Shown one piece after another: positions 1-9,699 of a stretch of DNA of 64,000 bases. Every line of letters starts with the position of its first letter. Within the stretch, counting starts at the first letter, position 1. The DNA is from Stutzerimonas stutzeri RCH2 (GTDB taxonomy: Bacteria; Pseudomonadota; Gammaproteobacteria; Pseudomonadales; Pseudomonadaceae). Under the pieces are notes generated by a model. It saw only the letters and a program-made list of their open reading frames with translations, ran no database searches and was not told the DNA's origin. The stretch lies in contig NC_019936.1 of NCBI RefSeq assembly GCF_000327065.1, positions 3,438,001 to 3,502,000 of the forward strand. The letters run 5' to 3'. Made by a program: the position numbers and the translations under genes.

Positions 1-89
1 AGATAGCGCCCATCCGGACGCACGCTCAGCGCCGCGACGGCTTCGTCGAGCAACACGGTGATATGTCGCAGGCTGCTGATCTGGTTCAC
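1..89 (-). CDS. rsmH: RsmH, 16S rRNA C1402 N4-methyltransferase (N-terminal fragment)
   Basis: Only the first 29 or so codons lie in the window; the gene continues past the left edge. The reading begins with GTG and gives [18 protein letters not shown], the usual start of RsmH (MraW), which methylates N4 of C1402 in 16S rRNA using S-adenosylmethionine. [10 protein letters not shown] is the conserved N-terminal stretch of the family. The GTG overlaps the mraZ stop (GTGA, bases 86-89), so the two genes are translationally coupled, as expected at the head of the dcw cluster. The start was chosen from this overlap and from the conserved N terminus. Confidence 0.85.
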   Translation of the reverse strand, partial: MNQISSLRHITVLLDEAVAALSVRPDGRY

Positions 90-541
90 AGGATAAGGTC
101 ACGTAGTTCTTCCGGCAGACCGCCGGGTTGCTTGATAGCCGCCAGGTCCGCGTCAGAAATCGCGCTCCAGTCGTCCTCGTTCCACAGTTGAAACTTGTTC
201 AGTTGCCCGACGAGCATCGCGCGCTTGTCCAGCCGGGCGTATTCACGAAGACGCGGCGGCACCACTACGCGACCGCTGCCGTCCATCTCCAGATCGACCG
301 CATTGCCGATCAGCAGCCGCTGCAGACGACGCGCCTCCTCACGAAGAGACGGCAATTCGCGAAGCTTCGCTTCGATGAGCTCCCACTCGGGCAGGGGATA
401 GATACAAAGGCAGCGGTCTACGGCATCGATCGTGATAATCAGCTGGCCATCACCACGGGAATTCAGCTCGTCGCGATACCGGCTGGGCATGGCTAGCCGG
501 CCTTTGGCGTCGAGACTGATGGCGTTAGCTCCGCGAAACAC
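86..541 (-). CDS. mraZ: MraZ, transcriptional regulator of the dcw cluster
   Basis: This 151-residue protein has the family's normal length and carries two SpoVT/AbrB-like MraZ repeats, each with the D-x-K/S-G-R core: [15 protein letters not shown] near residues 10-24 and [17 protein letters not shown] near residues 86-102. MraZ forms a ring-shaped oligomer and binds tandem repeats upstream of its own gene. In E. coli it represses the mra/dcw promoter. It is first in the operon and overlaps rsmH by four bases. Directly upstream lie 10-bp-spaced GTGG-type repeats and a good sigma70 promoter, so autoregulation is likely. Confidence 0.95.
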   Translation of the reverse strand: MFRGANAISLDAKGRLAMPSRYRDELNSRGDGQLIITIDAVDRCLCIYPLPEWELIEAKLRELPSLREEARRLQRLLIGNAVDLEMDGSGRVVVPPRLREYARLDKRAMLVGQLNKFQLWNEDDWSAISDADLAAIKQPGGLPEELRDLIL

Positions 542-572
542 GGCTGCGCTTCCCCTAAATTAGCTATCCATG

Positions 573-609
573 CCCATATTTACCCACTTTCTGCCACTTC
601 CTACCACTT
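573..609 (-). promoter_or_regulatory. Probable MraZ operator (four 10-bp-spaced boxes)
   Basis: Read on the minus strand, the stretch carries GTGGTAGGAA, GTGGCAGAAA, GTGGGTAAAT and ATGGGCATGG in immediate succession, so a (G/A)TGG core recurs every 10 bp, four times. MraZ proteins are known to bind three or four short direct repeats with a 10-bp period (TGGGN boxes in E. coli). The boxes lie between the predicted start of transcription and the mraZ start codon, a repressing position. Confidence 0.75.
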
Positions 610-615
610 GTGCGC

Positions 616-645
616 ACTATAGAAACGCAGCCGCCCCACCGTCAA
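616..645 (-). promoter_or_regulatory. Sigma70-type promoter of mraZ / dcw operon
   Basis: On the minus strand TTGACG (bases 645-640) and TATAGT (621-616) are separated by 18 bp, close to the sigma70 consensus. Transcription would begin near base 609, at the edge of the MraZ boxes, leaving a leader of roughly 65-70 nt before the mraZ ATG. Confidence 0.65.
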
Positions 646-840
646 GGCGAGCCGGAAGGGAAAAAGCCTTACGGAGCGGCAATTTAGCGACGCTAATGGG
701 AGATGCGGACAGAACTACGGGAAGTCAGAAAGATGCTTGTCATGATGCGCAAGCGCTTACCGAACAAAGTTAAAGTGCTTTGTTAAGAGCAAGAATCTTT
801 CGGAATTAAAAACGGGTCTTACGGAGGGGAAGTAAAGAAG
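646..840. other. Intergenic region between mra promoter and rnpB 3' end
   Basis: No gene is supported here. The stretch is more A/T-rich than its surroundings. It contains one inverted repeat (AACAAAG at 763-769, CTTTGTT at 778-784) and a short GCGC-AA-GCGC hairpin near 747-756. Neither is followed by a clear run of T on the minus strand, so I do not call a terminator for rnpB. Confidence 0.5.
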
Positions 841-1198
841 GAGAGTCGATCTGTAAGCCGGGTTCTGTCGAGGACAGCCATTCCTCTACGACAGCCATCG
901 CTGACTGCCTCTAGCAACCTACCCGGATCCAGCGCGGGCCACGCCAATGGATCCCTATTTGGTCTTGCTCCAAGTGGGGTTTACCTAGCCACGGACTGTT
1001 GCCAGCCGTGCGGTGCGCTCTTACCACACCTTTTCACCCTTACCGGCGCCGAAACGCTTAGGCGGTTATTTTCTGTGGCACTTTCCGTAGGCTCACGCCT
1101 CCCAGGCGTTACCTGGCACTTCGCCCTATGGAGCCCGGACTTTCCTCCCTCCCTTCTTGCCGGAACAAAAAGAGACAGCGACTGTCCGATCGACTCTC
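841..1198 (-). ncRNA. rnpB: RNase P RNA (M1 RNA), bacterial type A
   Basis: The minus strand reads as a class A RNase P RNA. It begins with AGAGTCGATCGGACAGTCGC, has the conserved block GGAGGAAAGTCCGGGCTCC near the 5' end, GTAAGAGCGCACC in the middle, and ends with the complementary strand of helix P1 (AGATCGACTCTC). The 5' GAGTCGAT and 3' ATCGACTC pair to close the molecule. It is the catalytic RNA that matures the 5' ends of tRNAs together with RnpA. The position between rsmI and mraZ is the usual one in Pseudomonas. The ends are set from the P1 helix and may be off by a few bases. Confidence 0.96.
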
Positions 1199-1269
1199 CA
1201 GGCGCCAGAGTATCGTCGCAAGCCGCCACCTGCAAGCTCACTGCCCGAAAGTACAAGGCCAGCCGCGAT

Positions 1270-2133
1270 CTATTTTCGCTCCAGCGCTGCCTGGTAGAGC
1301 AGGTTCTTGCGCACACCGGTGATCTCCGCCGCTATGGCTGCCGCCCGCTTGAGCGGCATTTCAGCCAAGAGCAGATCAAGCACTCGAAGTGATTCTGCGC
1401 TCACCGCACTTTCATCCTGCGGTGCATGCCAACCCTCGACCAGCACGACACACTCGCCACGCTGCTGGTTACTGTCAGCCTCGACCCAAGCTCGCAGTTG
1501 GCCCAACGGCAGGCCTTTCAGCGTTTCGAACGTTTTGGTCAACTCACGCCCCAGCACAGCGACTCGGCCACCGCCAAACACATCCTCGAAATCGCGGAGC
1601 GATTCGAGTATCCGGTGCGGCGCCTCATAGAAAATCAGTGTGCGCGGCTCTTCCTTCAGCGTCTCCAGACGAGCGCGGCGAGCAGCGGCCTTGGCAGGCA
1701 GGAAGCCTTCGAAAATGAACCGATCCGACGGCAAGCCAGCCGCCGATAACGCGGCGATCAGCGCGCAAGCGCCCGGTACGGGAACCACGGCAACACCCGC
1801 AGCACGCGCCTGACGCACTAGGTGATAGCCCGGATCAGATATCAAGGGCGTACCTGCATCGGAAATCAGCGCAATATTCTCCCCGGCCTGTAGCCGACCG
1901 AGGAATCGCCCGCCCTCTTCACGCTCGTTGTGCTCGTGACAGGCGGCCAAAGGCGTTTGGATGCCAAAATGCGCAAGCAAACGGGACGAGTGCCGGGTGT
2001 CTTCCGCAGCAATCAATGACACCTCTTTCAGTACGCGCAGCGCCCGGGCGCTGATGTCTTCAAGATTGCCAATTGGCGTAGCGACGACATAAAGCGTGCC
2101 TACCCCGGAATTCGCACCATCACTGGCAGTCAC
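1270..2133 (-). CDS. rsmI: RsmI, 16S rRNA C1402 2'-O-methyltransferase
   Basis: RsmI adds the ribose 2'-O-methyl group on C1402 of 16S rRNA, completing the m4Cm nucleotide together with RsmH, which starts this window. The 287-residue product has the tetrapyrrole-methylase fold signature [15 protein letters not shown] near residues 14-28 and the SAM-loop motif [14 protein letters not shown] near residue 90. E. coli RsmI is 286 residues. The start is a GTG at 2133, supported by a strong GGAGGT eight bases upstream. It diverges from lpoA, the order seen in E. coli (yraL-yraM). Confidence 0.96.
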   Translation of the reverse strand: MTASDGANSGVGTLYVVATPIGNLEDISARALRVLKEVSLIAAEDTRHSSRLLAHFGIQTPLAACHEHNEREEGGRFLGRLQAGENIALISDAGTPLISDPGYHLVRQARAAGVAVVPVPGACALIAALSAAGLPSDRFIFEGFLPAKAAARRARLETLKEEPRTLIFYEAPHRILESLRDFEDVFGGGRVAVLGRELTKTFETLKGLPLGQLRAWVEADSNQQRGECVVLVEGWHAPQDESAVSAESLRVLDLLLAEMPLKRAAAIAAEITGVRKNLLYQAALERK

Positions 2134-2162
2134 AAGGGCTTACCTCCGTCACGGAAATGCGC

Positions 2163-2218
2163 ATTGTAGCCCGATTCACCGCCGCAGCATCGCGGCCACT
2201 CCAGTGCTTGGGTACAAT
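2163..2218. promoter_or_regulatory. Divergent -10 boxes for rsmI and lpoA
   Basis: Two TACAAT hexamers face opposite ways: bases 2168-2163 read on the minus strand toward rsmI and 2213-2218 on the plus strand toward lpoA. The -35 regions are poor matches, so these are only likely promoter positions. Confidence 0.4.
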
Positions 2219-2250
2219 CCACCGCCAGTGCTTTCAGGAACGAACAACCA

Positions 2251-4053
2251 ATGGCCTGCTTACGCCCACTCCTCCTTCTCTGCCTCGCTGCCATGCTCGC
2301 GGCCTGCGCCGGTTCACCCTCGTCGTCGCTTGGTGAACTGCCTCGCACTCCGCAGGCCTCGACCCAGCAACTGCTACAGAAGGCCGACCAGAGCGACCCC
2401 GAACAAGCCGCTCAACTGCGCCTGGCCGCAGCAGACCAGAGCGTGCAGCAGGGCAAACACGCTCAGGCCCGCAGCATTCTTGAACAGGTGCAGGTGGAGG
2501 CGCTGAAGCCAGCGCAGCAGATTTTTGCACTGACACTGCAGGCCGAAATTGCACTTGCGAATGCAGAGCCCGAGCAAGCCGTGCAGGCACTCCGACACCC
2601 ATCGTTCGAGCGCCTGGGCGAACTCCCCGTGGAACAGCAGATTCGCAGCCAACTGGTACGCGCCGAAGCACTGGAGGCAACCAACAAGCCTCTCGCCGCT
2701 GCGCGCGAACGAGTCTTCACGGCACCCTTGCTGAGTGGCGAGCAAGCCCGAGCAAACCACGAAAGCATCTGGAAACTCGTCTCCGCCCTGCCTGAAAAAC
2801 AACTGCAGAGCGCAGCGGAGGCAGACCTCGCAGGCTGGCAAGCACTCGCACTTTCACTGAAGCGGGCCGGTACGGTTGCTCAGCAGCAGCGAGCAATGGA
2901 CGACTGGATCGCGCAGAATCCCCAGCACCCTGCAGCACAGCAGCTGCCAGAGCCACTGCAGAAACTACGCGAACTGGCCGATCAGCCCTTGAATCACGTC
3001 GCCCTTCTACTCCCCATGGAAGGGCAGTTGGCGAGCGTAGCCCGCGCGCTACGCGACGGGTTTCTGGCGGCCCATCTGCACGCACAACAAGCTGGGCAGG
3101 CACTGAATATCGAGCTTTACGACAGTAGCCGTATGGTTTCCATCGACGACTTCTATCGCCAAGCCCAGGCCGCCGGTGTGCAATTAGTAATCGGCCCACT
3201 GGAAAAGGATCTGGTTCGTCAGCTCGCCGAGCGAGATCAGCTACCGATCACCACATTGGCACTGAACTACAGCGACGCCGGGCAGCACACACCACCGCAG
3301 CTCTTCCAATTCGGGCTCGCCGCCGAAGACGAAGCCCGCGAGGTCGCCCGCCGCGCCTGGGCGGACGGCCATCGCCGCGCGATTGCGCTGGCGCCACGGG
3401 GCGACTGGGGCGGCCGAATTCTCGATGCATTCCGCCAGAGCTGGCAGGAAGCCGGCGGAACACTGGTAGCCGCCGAGCCGTTGGCCGAACCCGTGCAGCT
3501 TGCCAATCAGATCGCTGACCTGCTGCAACTTCGCAACAGCGAGAGCCGTGCCGGCCGAGTCAGTAGCATTACCGACGCCTCCACTGCCAGCCAACCGACC
3601 CGCCGCCAGGACGTCGATTTCATTTTTCTTGCCGCAACTCCGCAGCAGGCCCAGCAGGTCAGACCCACACTGATCTTCCAGTATGCAGGCGACCTTCCGG
3701 TGTACGGCACCTCGCACCTGCACTCAGCCAGCCACGACCGCACCCAGTACCTGGACCTCGAAGGCATACGCTTCGCAGAGACACCCTGGCTGCTGGACGA
3801 CCAGCTACCGCTGCGCCAGGAAGTCGAACAGAAATGGCCCCAGGCGGGCGGGAGTCTTGGCCGCCTGTACGCGATGGGCGCAGATGCCTATCTTCTGGCG
3901 CCACGCCTGAATCAACTGCTCGCACTGCCAGACACGCAGCTGGACGGACTTTCCGGGACCCTCAGCCTGAATCCCCAGCAACGCATCGAACGCCACCTCC
4001 CGTGGGCTCAATTTCGTGATGGCGCGGTCGAGCGCCTGGAAGATGCTCAGTAA
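2251..4053 (+). CDS. lpoA: LpoA-like penicillin-binding protein activator lipoprotein
   Basis: This outer-membrane lipoprotein is the predicted activator of the peptidoglycan synthase PBP1A. The signal peptide ends in a lipobox LAAC, with Cys19 the lipidated residue. Residues from about 30 to 240 are Ala/Gln/Leu-rich helical repeats (TPR-like). From about residue 248 (NHVALLLPMEGQLASVARAL) the chain follows the LppC domain, which has a periplasmic-binding-protein fold. At 600 residues it has the usual length. Its stop overlaps the yraN start (TAATG). The rsmI-lpoA-yraN-SIS-BON order matches E. coli yraL to yraP. Confidence 0.93.
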   Translation: MACLRPLLLLCLAAMLAACAGSPSSSLGELPRTPQASTQQLLQKADQSDPEQAAQLRLAAADQSVQQGKHAQARSILEQVQVEALKPAQQIFALTLQAEIALANAEPEQAVQALRHPSFERLGELPVEQQIRSQLVRAEALEATNKPLAAARERVFTAPLLSGEQARANHESIWKLVSALPEKQLQSAAEADLAGWQALALSLKRAGTVAQQQRAMDDWIAQNPQHPAAQQLPEPLQKLRELADQPLNHVALLLPMEGQLASVARALRDGFLAAHLHAQQAGQALNIELYDSSRMVSIDDFYRQAQAAGVQLVIGPLEKDLVRQLAERDQLPITTLALNYSDAGQHTPPQLFQFGLAAEDEAREVARRAWADGHRRAIALAPRGDWGGRILDAFRQSWQEAGGTLVAAEPLAEPVQLANQIADLLQLRNSESRAGRVSSITDASTASQPTRRQDVDFIFLAATPQQAQQVRPTLIFQYAGDLPVYGTSHLHSASHDRTQYLDLEGIRFAETPWLLDDQLPLRQEVEQKWPQAGGSLGRLYAMGADAYLLAPRLNQLLALPDTQLDGLSGTLSLNPQQRIERHLPWAQFRDGAVERLEDAQ

Positions 4054-4415
4054 TGAGTGATAGCCAGAGCAGCGGACGCTCTGCCGAAAGCCTTGCGTTG
4101 CACCACCTCAGCAGCAAAGGGCTTCGCCTGCTCGAGCGCAACTGGTCCTGTCGCAGCGGCGAGCTTGATCTGGTCATGCTCGACGGCGATACAGTAGTAT
4201 TCGTCGAGGTCCGCTACAGGCGCCACACCGCCTGGGGTGGAGCTCTCGAAAGCGTCGATATGCGCAAGCAGCACAAGCTGATCAAGACCGCCCAACTGTT
4301 TCTGCAGAAGGAAAGCCGCTGGGCGCGGAGCCCTTGTCGCTTTGACGTCGTCGCGATCGCCGCAACCGGAAAAACCGAGGACCTGAACTGGATCCGCAAC
4401 GCATTTGACAGCTGA
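4053..4415 (+). CDS. yraN: YraN family protein (UPF0102), nuclease-fold
   Basis: The 120-residue product matches the UPF0102/YraN family, which has a restriction-endonuclease-like (PD-(D/E)XK) fold; its cellular role is not established. The putative active-site elements are visible: GRSAESLALHHL near residues 8-19, GELDLVM with Glu37/Asp39, and FVEVRYR with Glu52. It is coupled to lpoA by a one-base overlap and probably shares its transcript. No signal peptide is present, so it acts in the cytoplasm. Confidence 0.9.
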   Translation: MSDSQSSGRSAESLALHHLSSKGLRLLERNWSCRSGELDLVMLDGDTVVFVEVRYRRHTAWGGALESVDMRKQHKLIKTAQLFLQKESRWARSPCRFDVVAIAATGKTEDLNWIRNAFDS

Positions 4416-4459
4416 ACGGTCATGACGCAGCGACAGCTGCTGGATCCGCCCAGCCCTAG

Positions 4460-5688
<1,229 letters not shown>

Positions 5689-5700
5689 ATCCGCCCCCAC

Positions 5701-5727
5701 GCCCGGACAGCAGGATAGCGTCCGGGC
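5701..5727. terminator. Hairpin between convergent dolP and sspB
   Basis: GCCCGGAC (5701-5708) pairs perfectly with GTCCGGGC (5720-5727) across an 11-base loop in the 48-bp gap between two converging genes. There is no U-run on either strand, so its efficiency as an intrinsic terminator is uncertain. Confidence 0.5.
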
Positions 5728-5736
5728 GTCGACCGC

Positions 5737-6159
5737 TTACTTAACGACCTTCAGACTCGGACGGCCGCCCGGTCGCGGCCCCTCATCATCCGAACCACCG
5801 TTATTGGTCGGCGAATCGTCCTCCGGCGGGGTCGGCTCGATCTCGAACACCATACCCTGGCCATTCTCTCTGGCATAAATAGCCATCACTGCCGCAGACG
5901 GCACGTTCAGTGAATGCGAAATACCGCCGAAGCGGCCCTCGAAGCTAATAGCCTCATTATCCATGTGCAGGTGGCGAACCGCACTTGGCGCAACGTTCAA
6001 CACTATCTGCCCGTCACTCGCAAAACCGGCGGGTACCTGCACCCCGGGATAGTCGACATTGACCAGCAAGTGCGGCGTGCAATCATTGTCGACGATCCAC
6101 TCGTAGAGCGCTCTGACCAGATACGGGCGACTTGAATTCATGAACACATCCTCTCTCAA
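5737..6159 (-). CDS. sspB: SspB, ClpXP adaptor
   Basis: SspB delivers ssrA-tagged and other substrates to the ClpXP protease. The N-terminal about 110 residues form the peptide-binding domain (start [17 protein letters not shown]). An acidic, flexible linker with [10 protein letters not shown] follows, and the chain ends in RPSLKVVK, the ClpX-docking tail conserved in E. coli (RPALRVVK). The 140-residue length is slightly below E. coli's 165. The gene overlaps sspA by four bases and is its partner in nearly all gammaproteobacteria. Confidence 0.96.
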   Translation of the reverse strand: MREDVFMNSSRPYLVRALYEWIVDNDCTPHLLVNVDYPGVQVPAGFASDGQIVLNVAPSAVRHLHMDNEAISFEGRFGGISHSLNVPSAAVMAIYARENGQGMVFEIEPTPPEDDSPTNNGGSDDEGPRPGGRPSLKVVK

Positions 6160-6773
6160 CGCATGCTGCGCTCGACCGTGGAAAGACTGGCCTGGAAGGC
6201 CTCGCGGGCGAAATTGCGCTCCATGTAATCCAGCAGCGGCTTGGCAGCTCGCGGCAACTCGATACCGAGTCTGGGCAAACGCCAGAGGATAGGCAACAGG
6301 CAGCAGTCTACGAGACTCATCTCGTCACTCATGAAGTACGCTTTCTCCGCGAATATCGGCGACACGCCGGTAAGGCTTTCGCGAAGCTCCTTGCGCGCCT
6401 GCACACGCCCTGTTTCCGCTGTACGCTGATCAAGAATTCGATCGGCCAGCGAACACCAATCACGCTGAATGCGATGCATCAACAAACGAGTATTCGCCCG
6501 TGCAACTGGATACACCGGCAGCAATGGAGGATGCGGATAACGCTCCTCCAGATACTCCAGGATCACTCCCGGCTCGTAGAGCGCCAGATCGCGATCCACC
6601 AGCGTCGGAACAGTGGCATATGGATTCACTTCCGCCAGCTTGACTGGACACTGCCCCGCCTCGACATCGAGGATGTCGACGCTGACGCCCTTCTCGGCGA
6701 GCACGAGACGAACACGGTGGGAGTAGTGGTCGGCAGGATCGGAATAGCAGCCCAACCGATTGGTTGTAGCCAT
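6156..6773 (-). CDS. sspA: SspA, stringent starvation protein A
   Basis: SspA is a glutathione S-transferase-fold protein without GST activity that binds RNA polymerase and alters sigma70 promoter use during starvation and stress. The 205-residue chain has the thioredoxin-like N-terminal half ([20 protein letters not shown]; then [12 protein letters not shown]) and the all-helical C-terminal half. A strong AGGAAGGA precedes the ATG. The gene lies 88 bases downstream of petC, just past an intrinsic terminator, so its transcript either begins locally or reads through. Confidence 0.95.
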   Translation of the reverse strand: MATTNRLGCYSDPADHYSHRVRLVLAEKGVSVDILDVEAGQCPVKLAEVNPYATVPTLVDRDLALYEPGVILEYLEERYPHPPLLPVYPVARANTRLLMHRIQRDWCSLADRILDQRTAETGRVQARKELRESLTGVSPIFAEKAYFMSDEMSLVDCCLLPILWRLPRLGIELPRAAKPLLDYMERNFAREAFQASLSTVERSMR

Positions 6774-6803
6774 AGGTCCTTCCTCACTCTTTTATCTGAG
6801 GCA

Positions 6804-6834
6804 GAAAAAACACGCGCGCCCATGGGGCGCGCGC
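6804..6834 (-). terminator. Intrinsic terminator after petC
   Basis: On the minus strand GCGCGCGCCCCATGGGCGCG forms a very strong GC stem with a two-base loop and is followed by TGTTTTTT. It lies between the petC stop and sspA and should end the petABC transcript. Confidence 0.85.
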
Positions 6835-6861
6835 AAGGTACAGCGAATTGAAACGAAGCGC

Positions 6862-7641
6862 TTAGTGAACGTCTTTCCAGTACTCGCGCTTGAGCATGTA
6901 AGCGAACACGAAGAACACCGCCAGGAACAACAGCACATAGGTGCCGATACGCTGGCTTTGCAGCTTGACCGGATTAGCCGAATAAGCGAGGAAGGTCACT
7001 AGATTCTTGATCTTCTCGTCGTACTCCGCCTCGGACAATGAGCCAGTGCCAGGCTCGACCACCATCTGATCGCACGCCTCCTGGGTAATTGGCGTGCCGG
7101 TCAGCGGATCGAACTGCTTGCGACCGTTCTCGACGACCTGAACCTGCTTACAGCCAACCACGCGACGACCCTGGAGAGGAGCCAGTACGTGAGGCATACC
7201 CACATTCGGGAAGACCGTATTGTTCACGCCATAGGGACGAGCCGGGTCTTCGTAGAAGCTACGCATATACGAGTACAGCCAGTCATTGCCACGAACGCGC
7301 GCAACCAGCGTCAGGTCAGGGGGCGCAGCGCCGAACCAGACCTTGGCATCCTCGGCCTTCATGCCGATGCTCATGTGGTCACCAAACTTGGCATCGGCGA
7401 AGACGATGTTATCCATCATCACTTCTTCCGAAATCCCCAGATCGGTCGCGACCCGCTCGTAGCGCTGGAACTTGGCACTATGGCAGCCCATGCAGTAGTT
7501 GGCGAAAGTCTTCAGGCCATCCTGCATGGCTGCCTTGTCGGTCAGGTCGATATCGACCTTATCCAGCGGAACTTCCGGACCGGCCGCGAAGGTAAAGACC
7601 GGCAAAATTGCAAGAATCAATGCAGCAAATTGCTTTTTCAT
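6862..7641 (-). CDS. petC: Cytochrome c1 subunit of the bc1 complex
   Basis: This is the membrane-anchored c-type heme subunit of ubiquinol:cytochrome c oxidoreductase. A cleavable signal peptide (residues 1-20) is followed by the heme site CMGCH (Cys50, Cys53, His54). A GMPHVLAPLQG segment probably supplies the axial Met, and a C-terminal transmembrane helix IGTYVLLFLAVFFVFAYML anchors the periplasmic domain. The 259-residue length is typical. The start codon abuts the petB stop (overlap of one base), and the gene is last in petABC. Confidence 0.96.
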   Translation of the reverse strand: MKKQFAALILAILPVFTFAAGPEVPLDKVDIDLTDKAAMQDGLKTFANYCMGCHSAKFQRYERVATDLGISEEVMMDNIVFADAKFGDHMSIGMKAEDAKVWFGAAPPDLTLVARVRGNDWLYSYMRSFYEDPARPYGVNNTVFPNVGMPHVLAPLQGRRVVGCKQVQVVENGRKQFDPLTGTPITQEACDQMVVEPGTGSLSEAEYDEKIKNLVTFLAYSANPVKLQSQRIGTYVLLFLAVFFVFAYMLKREYWKDVH

Positions 7642-8852
7642 CAGCCATCCACCCTTTGCGGAACCACTTTGGTCTTCTCGAGCTTGGTGTAGAACGGCAT
7701 CAGGATGAAGTATCCGAAGTAGATTGCCGTACAGATCTGCGACAGCAGGGTGCGACCCGGAGTCGGAGACAGCACGCCCAGCACGCCCAGGATGACGAAC
7801 GAGATGCAGAACAACAGCAACGCGACCTTGCTCATCCAGCCCTTGTACTTCATGGACTTGACCGGGCTACGGTCCAGCCAGGGCAGAACGAACAGCACGG
7901 CGATGGCAGCACCCATGGCGATCACGCCGAGCAGCTTGTCGGGTACTGCGCGCAGAATCGCGTAGAACGGCGTGAAATACCAAACAGGAGCGATGTGTGC
8001 AGGGGTTTTCAGCGCATTCGCTTCTTCGAAGTTCGGCTTTTCAAGGAAATAGCCACCCATCTCAGGGAAGAAGAACACCACGGCGCAGAAGACGAACAGG
8101 AACACTACGACACCGACAATGTCCTTCACGGTGTAGTACGGGTGGAACGGGATGCCGTCCAGCGGTACGCCGTTTTCATCCTTGGACTTCTTGATGTCCA
8201 CCCCCAGCGGGTTGTTCGAGCCAACCTCGTGCAGTGCCAGGATGTGCAGCACGACCAGGCCGAGGATGACGATCGGCAGTGCAACGACATGCAAGGCGAA
8301 GAAGCGGTTCAGGGTGATGCCCGAGATCAGGTAGTCACCACGGATCCACTGGGTCAGGTCCCCACCGATAACCGGGATGGCACCGAACAGCGAGATGATC
8401 ACCTGGGCGCCCCAGTAGGACATCTGGCCCCACGGCAGCAGGTAGCCCATGAAGGCTTCGGCCATCAGCGCCAGGTAGATCATCATGCCGAAGATCCACA
8501 CCAGCTCACGCGGCTTCTGGTAGGAGCCGTAGAGGATGCCGCGGAACATGTGCAGGTAGACCACCACGAAGAATGCCGAGGCACCGGTGGAGTGCAGGTA
8601 GCGCAGAATCCAGCCGTACTCGACGTCGCGCATGATGTATTCGACGGAGGCGAAAGCACCTTCAGCGGACGGCTCATAGCTCATGGTCAGCCAGATACCG
8701 GTCAGGATCTGATTGACCAGAACCAGCAGCGCCAGCGAACCGAAGAAGTACAGCACATTGAAGTTCTTGGGCGCGTAATACTTGGAAAGATGGTCTTCCC
8801 ACATTTTTGTAGCCGGGAAGCGGGCGTCAACCCATTCCATGAACTTGCTCAT
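7641..8852 (-). CDS. petB: Cytochrome b subunit of the bc1 complex
   Basis: Cytochrome b is the core membrane subunit of complex III and carries the two quinone sites and two b hemes. The 403-residue chain has eight predicted helices. The heme-binding histidines appear in HSTGASAFFVVVYLHMFRG (helix B) and FFALHVVALPIVILGLVVLH (helix D). The Qo-site PEWY-type motif is at the expected place, around PVWYFTPFYAILRAVP, a PVWY variant seen in proteobacteria. The gene overlaps petA and petC by one base each, so the three are translated from one mRNA. Confidence 0.97.
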   Translation of the reverse strand: MSKFMEWVDARFPATKMWEDHLSKYYAPKNFNVLYFFGSLALLVLVNQILTGIWLTMSYEPSAEGAFASVEYIMRDVEYGWILRYLHSTGASAFFVVVYLHMFRGILYGSYQKPRELVWIFGMMIYLALMAEAFMGYLLPWGQMSYWGAQVIISLFGAIPVIGGDLTQWIRGDYLISGITLNRFFALHVVALPIVILGLVVLHILALHEVGSNNPLGVDIKKSKDENGVPLDGIPFHPYYTVKDIVGVVVFLFVFCAVVFFFPEMGGYFLEKPNFEEANALKTPAHIAPVWYFTPFYAILRAVPDKLLGVIAMGAAIAVLFVLPWLDRSPVKSMKYKGWMSKVALLLFCISFVILGVLGVLSPTPGRTLLSQICTAIYFGYFILMPFYTKLEKTKVVPQRVDG

Positions 8853-9445
8853 CAGGCGTTCTCCTGGTCCACACCGATGATGATTACACTATCGGTCTCG
8901 TACGAGTGCGGGGGCACCGGCAGGTTCAAGGGAGCTGGCTGTGCCTTGTAGACACGACCGGCCATATCGTATTTGGAGCCGTGGCAGGGGCAGAAGTAAC
9001 CACCGAGCCAGTCAGCGCCGAGATCGGCCGCAGCCACCTCAGGACGGAAGGACGGCGCGCAGCCAAGGTGAGTACACAGACCAACCACCACCAGAAGCTC
9101 CGGCTTGATAGCCCGAGTCTTCGGGTCGACATAAGCAGGCTGCTCAGATGCCTTGGATTCCGGATCAGCTACCTGGCCGGCGACCTTTTCCAGATTTCCG
9201 AGAATCTCTTCAGTCCGACGCACGATAAATACCGGCTGACCGCGCCATTCGGCGACCATCTGCTGCCCCGGCTCGATCTTGCTGATATTTACCCTTACCG
9301 GCGCACCGGCAGCCTTGGCCTTGGCACTCGGGAACCACGATCCCACGAACGGGACCGCGGCACCCACCGCTCCTGCTGCGCCCACCACCGAAGTGGCGGC
9401 CACAAGGAAGCGACGCCGGCCTGCATTCACGCCGTCATTGCTCAT
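8852..9445 (-). CDS. petA: Rieske iron-sulfur subunit of the bc1 complex
   Basis: The Rieske subunit carries the high-potential [2Fe-2S] cluster that takes the first electron from ubiquinol. Ligand motifs are CTHLGC (Cys124, His126, Cys129 the disulfide partner) and CPCHG (Cys152, Cys154 as the disulfide partner, His155). An N-terminal arginine-rich stretch RRRFLV before a hydrophobic segment (residues 10-33) fits a Tat-dependent signal anchor. Its length of 197 residues is normal. It is first in petABC, and a sigma70 promoter and a leader hairpin lie upstream. Confidence 0.97.
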   Translation of the reverse strand: MSNDGVNAGRRRFLVAATSVVGAAGAVGAAVPFVGSWFPSAKAKAAGAPVRVNISKIEPGQQMVAEWRGQPVFIVRRTEEILGNLEKVAGQVADPESKASEQPAYVDPKTRAIKPELLVVVGLCTHLGCAPSFRPEVAAADLGADWLGGYFCPCHGSKYDMAGRVYKAQPAPLNLPVPPHSYETDSVIIIGVDQENA

Positions 9446-9472
9446 TCAGTCGTCTCCCATCAGCTTCTTATG

Positions 9473-9490
9473 GCCTGCCCTAAAGCAGGC
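9473..9490 (-). other. Leader hairpin upstream of petA
   Basis: GCCTGC (minus strand 9490-9485) pairs with GCAGGC (9478-9473) around a six-base loop in the 5' untranslated region, about 30 bases before the petA start codon. It may affect mRNA stability. No function is shown by the sequence alone. Confidence 0.4.
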
Positions 9491-9528
9491 ATGTACTACG
9501 TAAAATTGGGCCGCGAAAAATTCGCCAA

Positions 9529-9557
9529 ATGGTAAAGAAAAGACCCTCTTCTGACAA
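9529..9557 (-). promoter_or_regulatory. Sigma70-type promoter of petABC
   Basis: On the minus strand TTGTCA (9557-9552) and TACCAT (9534-9529) are separated by exactly 17 bp. The predicted leader to the petA ATG is about 75-80 nt. Confidence 0.6.
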
Positions 9558-9645
9558 GGTAATAGGCAGCCACAAAGCCTCTAACACCTAGACAGACCAG
9601 GCCTTCCAATGCGCGACACACTGTCGCACCACCATAAATCACAGC

Positions 9646-9690
9646 AAAAAAAAACGCCCAGCTCCGAACGAAACTGGGCGTTTCTTTTTA
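9646..9690 (-). terminator. Intrinsic terminator after rpsI
   Basis: The minus strand has AAACGCCCAG (9683-9674), a 12-base loop, CTGGGCGTTT (9661-9652) and then a run of T's. The plus strand also has CTTTTT after the stem, so it can stop transcription from both sides. Confidence 0.9.
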
Positions 9691-9699
9691 AAGCGCGAA

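Noticed and set aside
570..773. A 67-codon plus-strand frame in the mraZ upstream region
   Set aside because: It crosses the mraZ promoter and operator and lacks a ribosome-binding site and any known motif.
764..784. AACAAAG/CTTTGTT inverted repeat as terminator of rnpB
   Set aside because: The stem is A+T-rich and there is no T-run on the minus strand.
981..1392. Several open frames within and beside rnpB
   Set aside because: The stretch is RNase P RNA and the frames overlap it in both directions.
7608..8951. A long plus-strand frame (447 codons) across petB
   Set aside because: It is antisense to a well-supported cytochrome b gene in a G+C-rich region, where long shadow frames are common. 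The composition (Gln/Asp/Glu/His-rich) is typical of such shadows.
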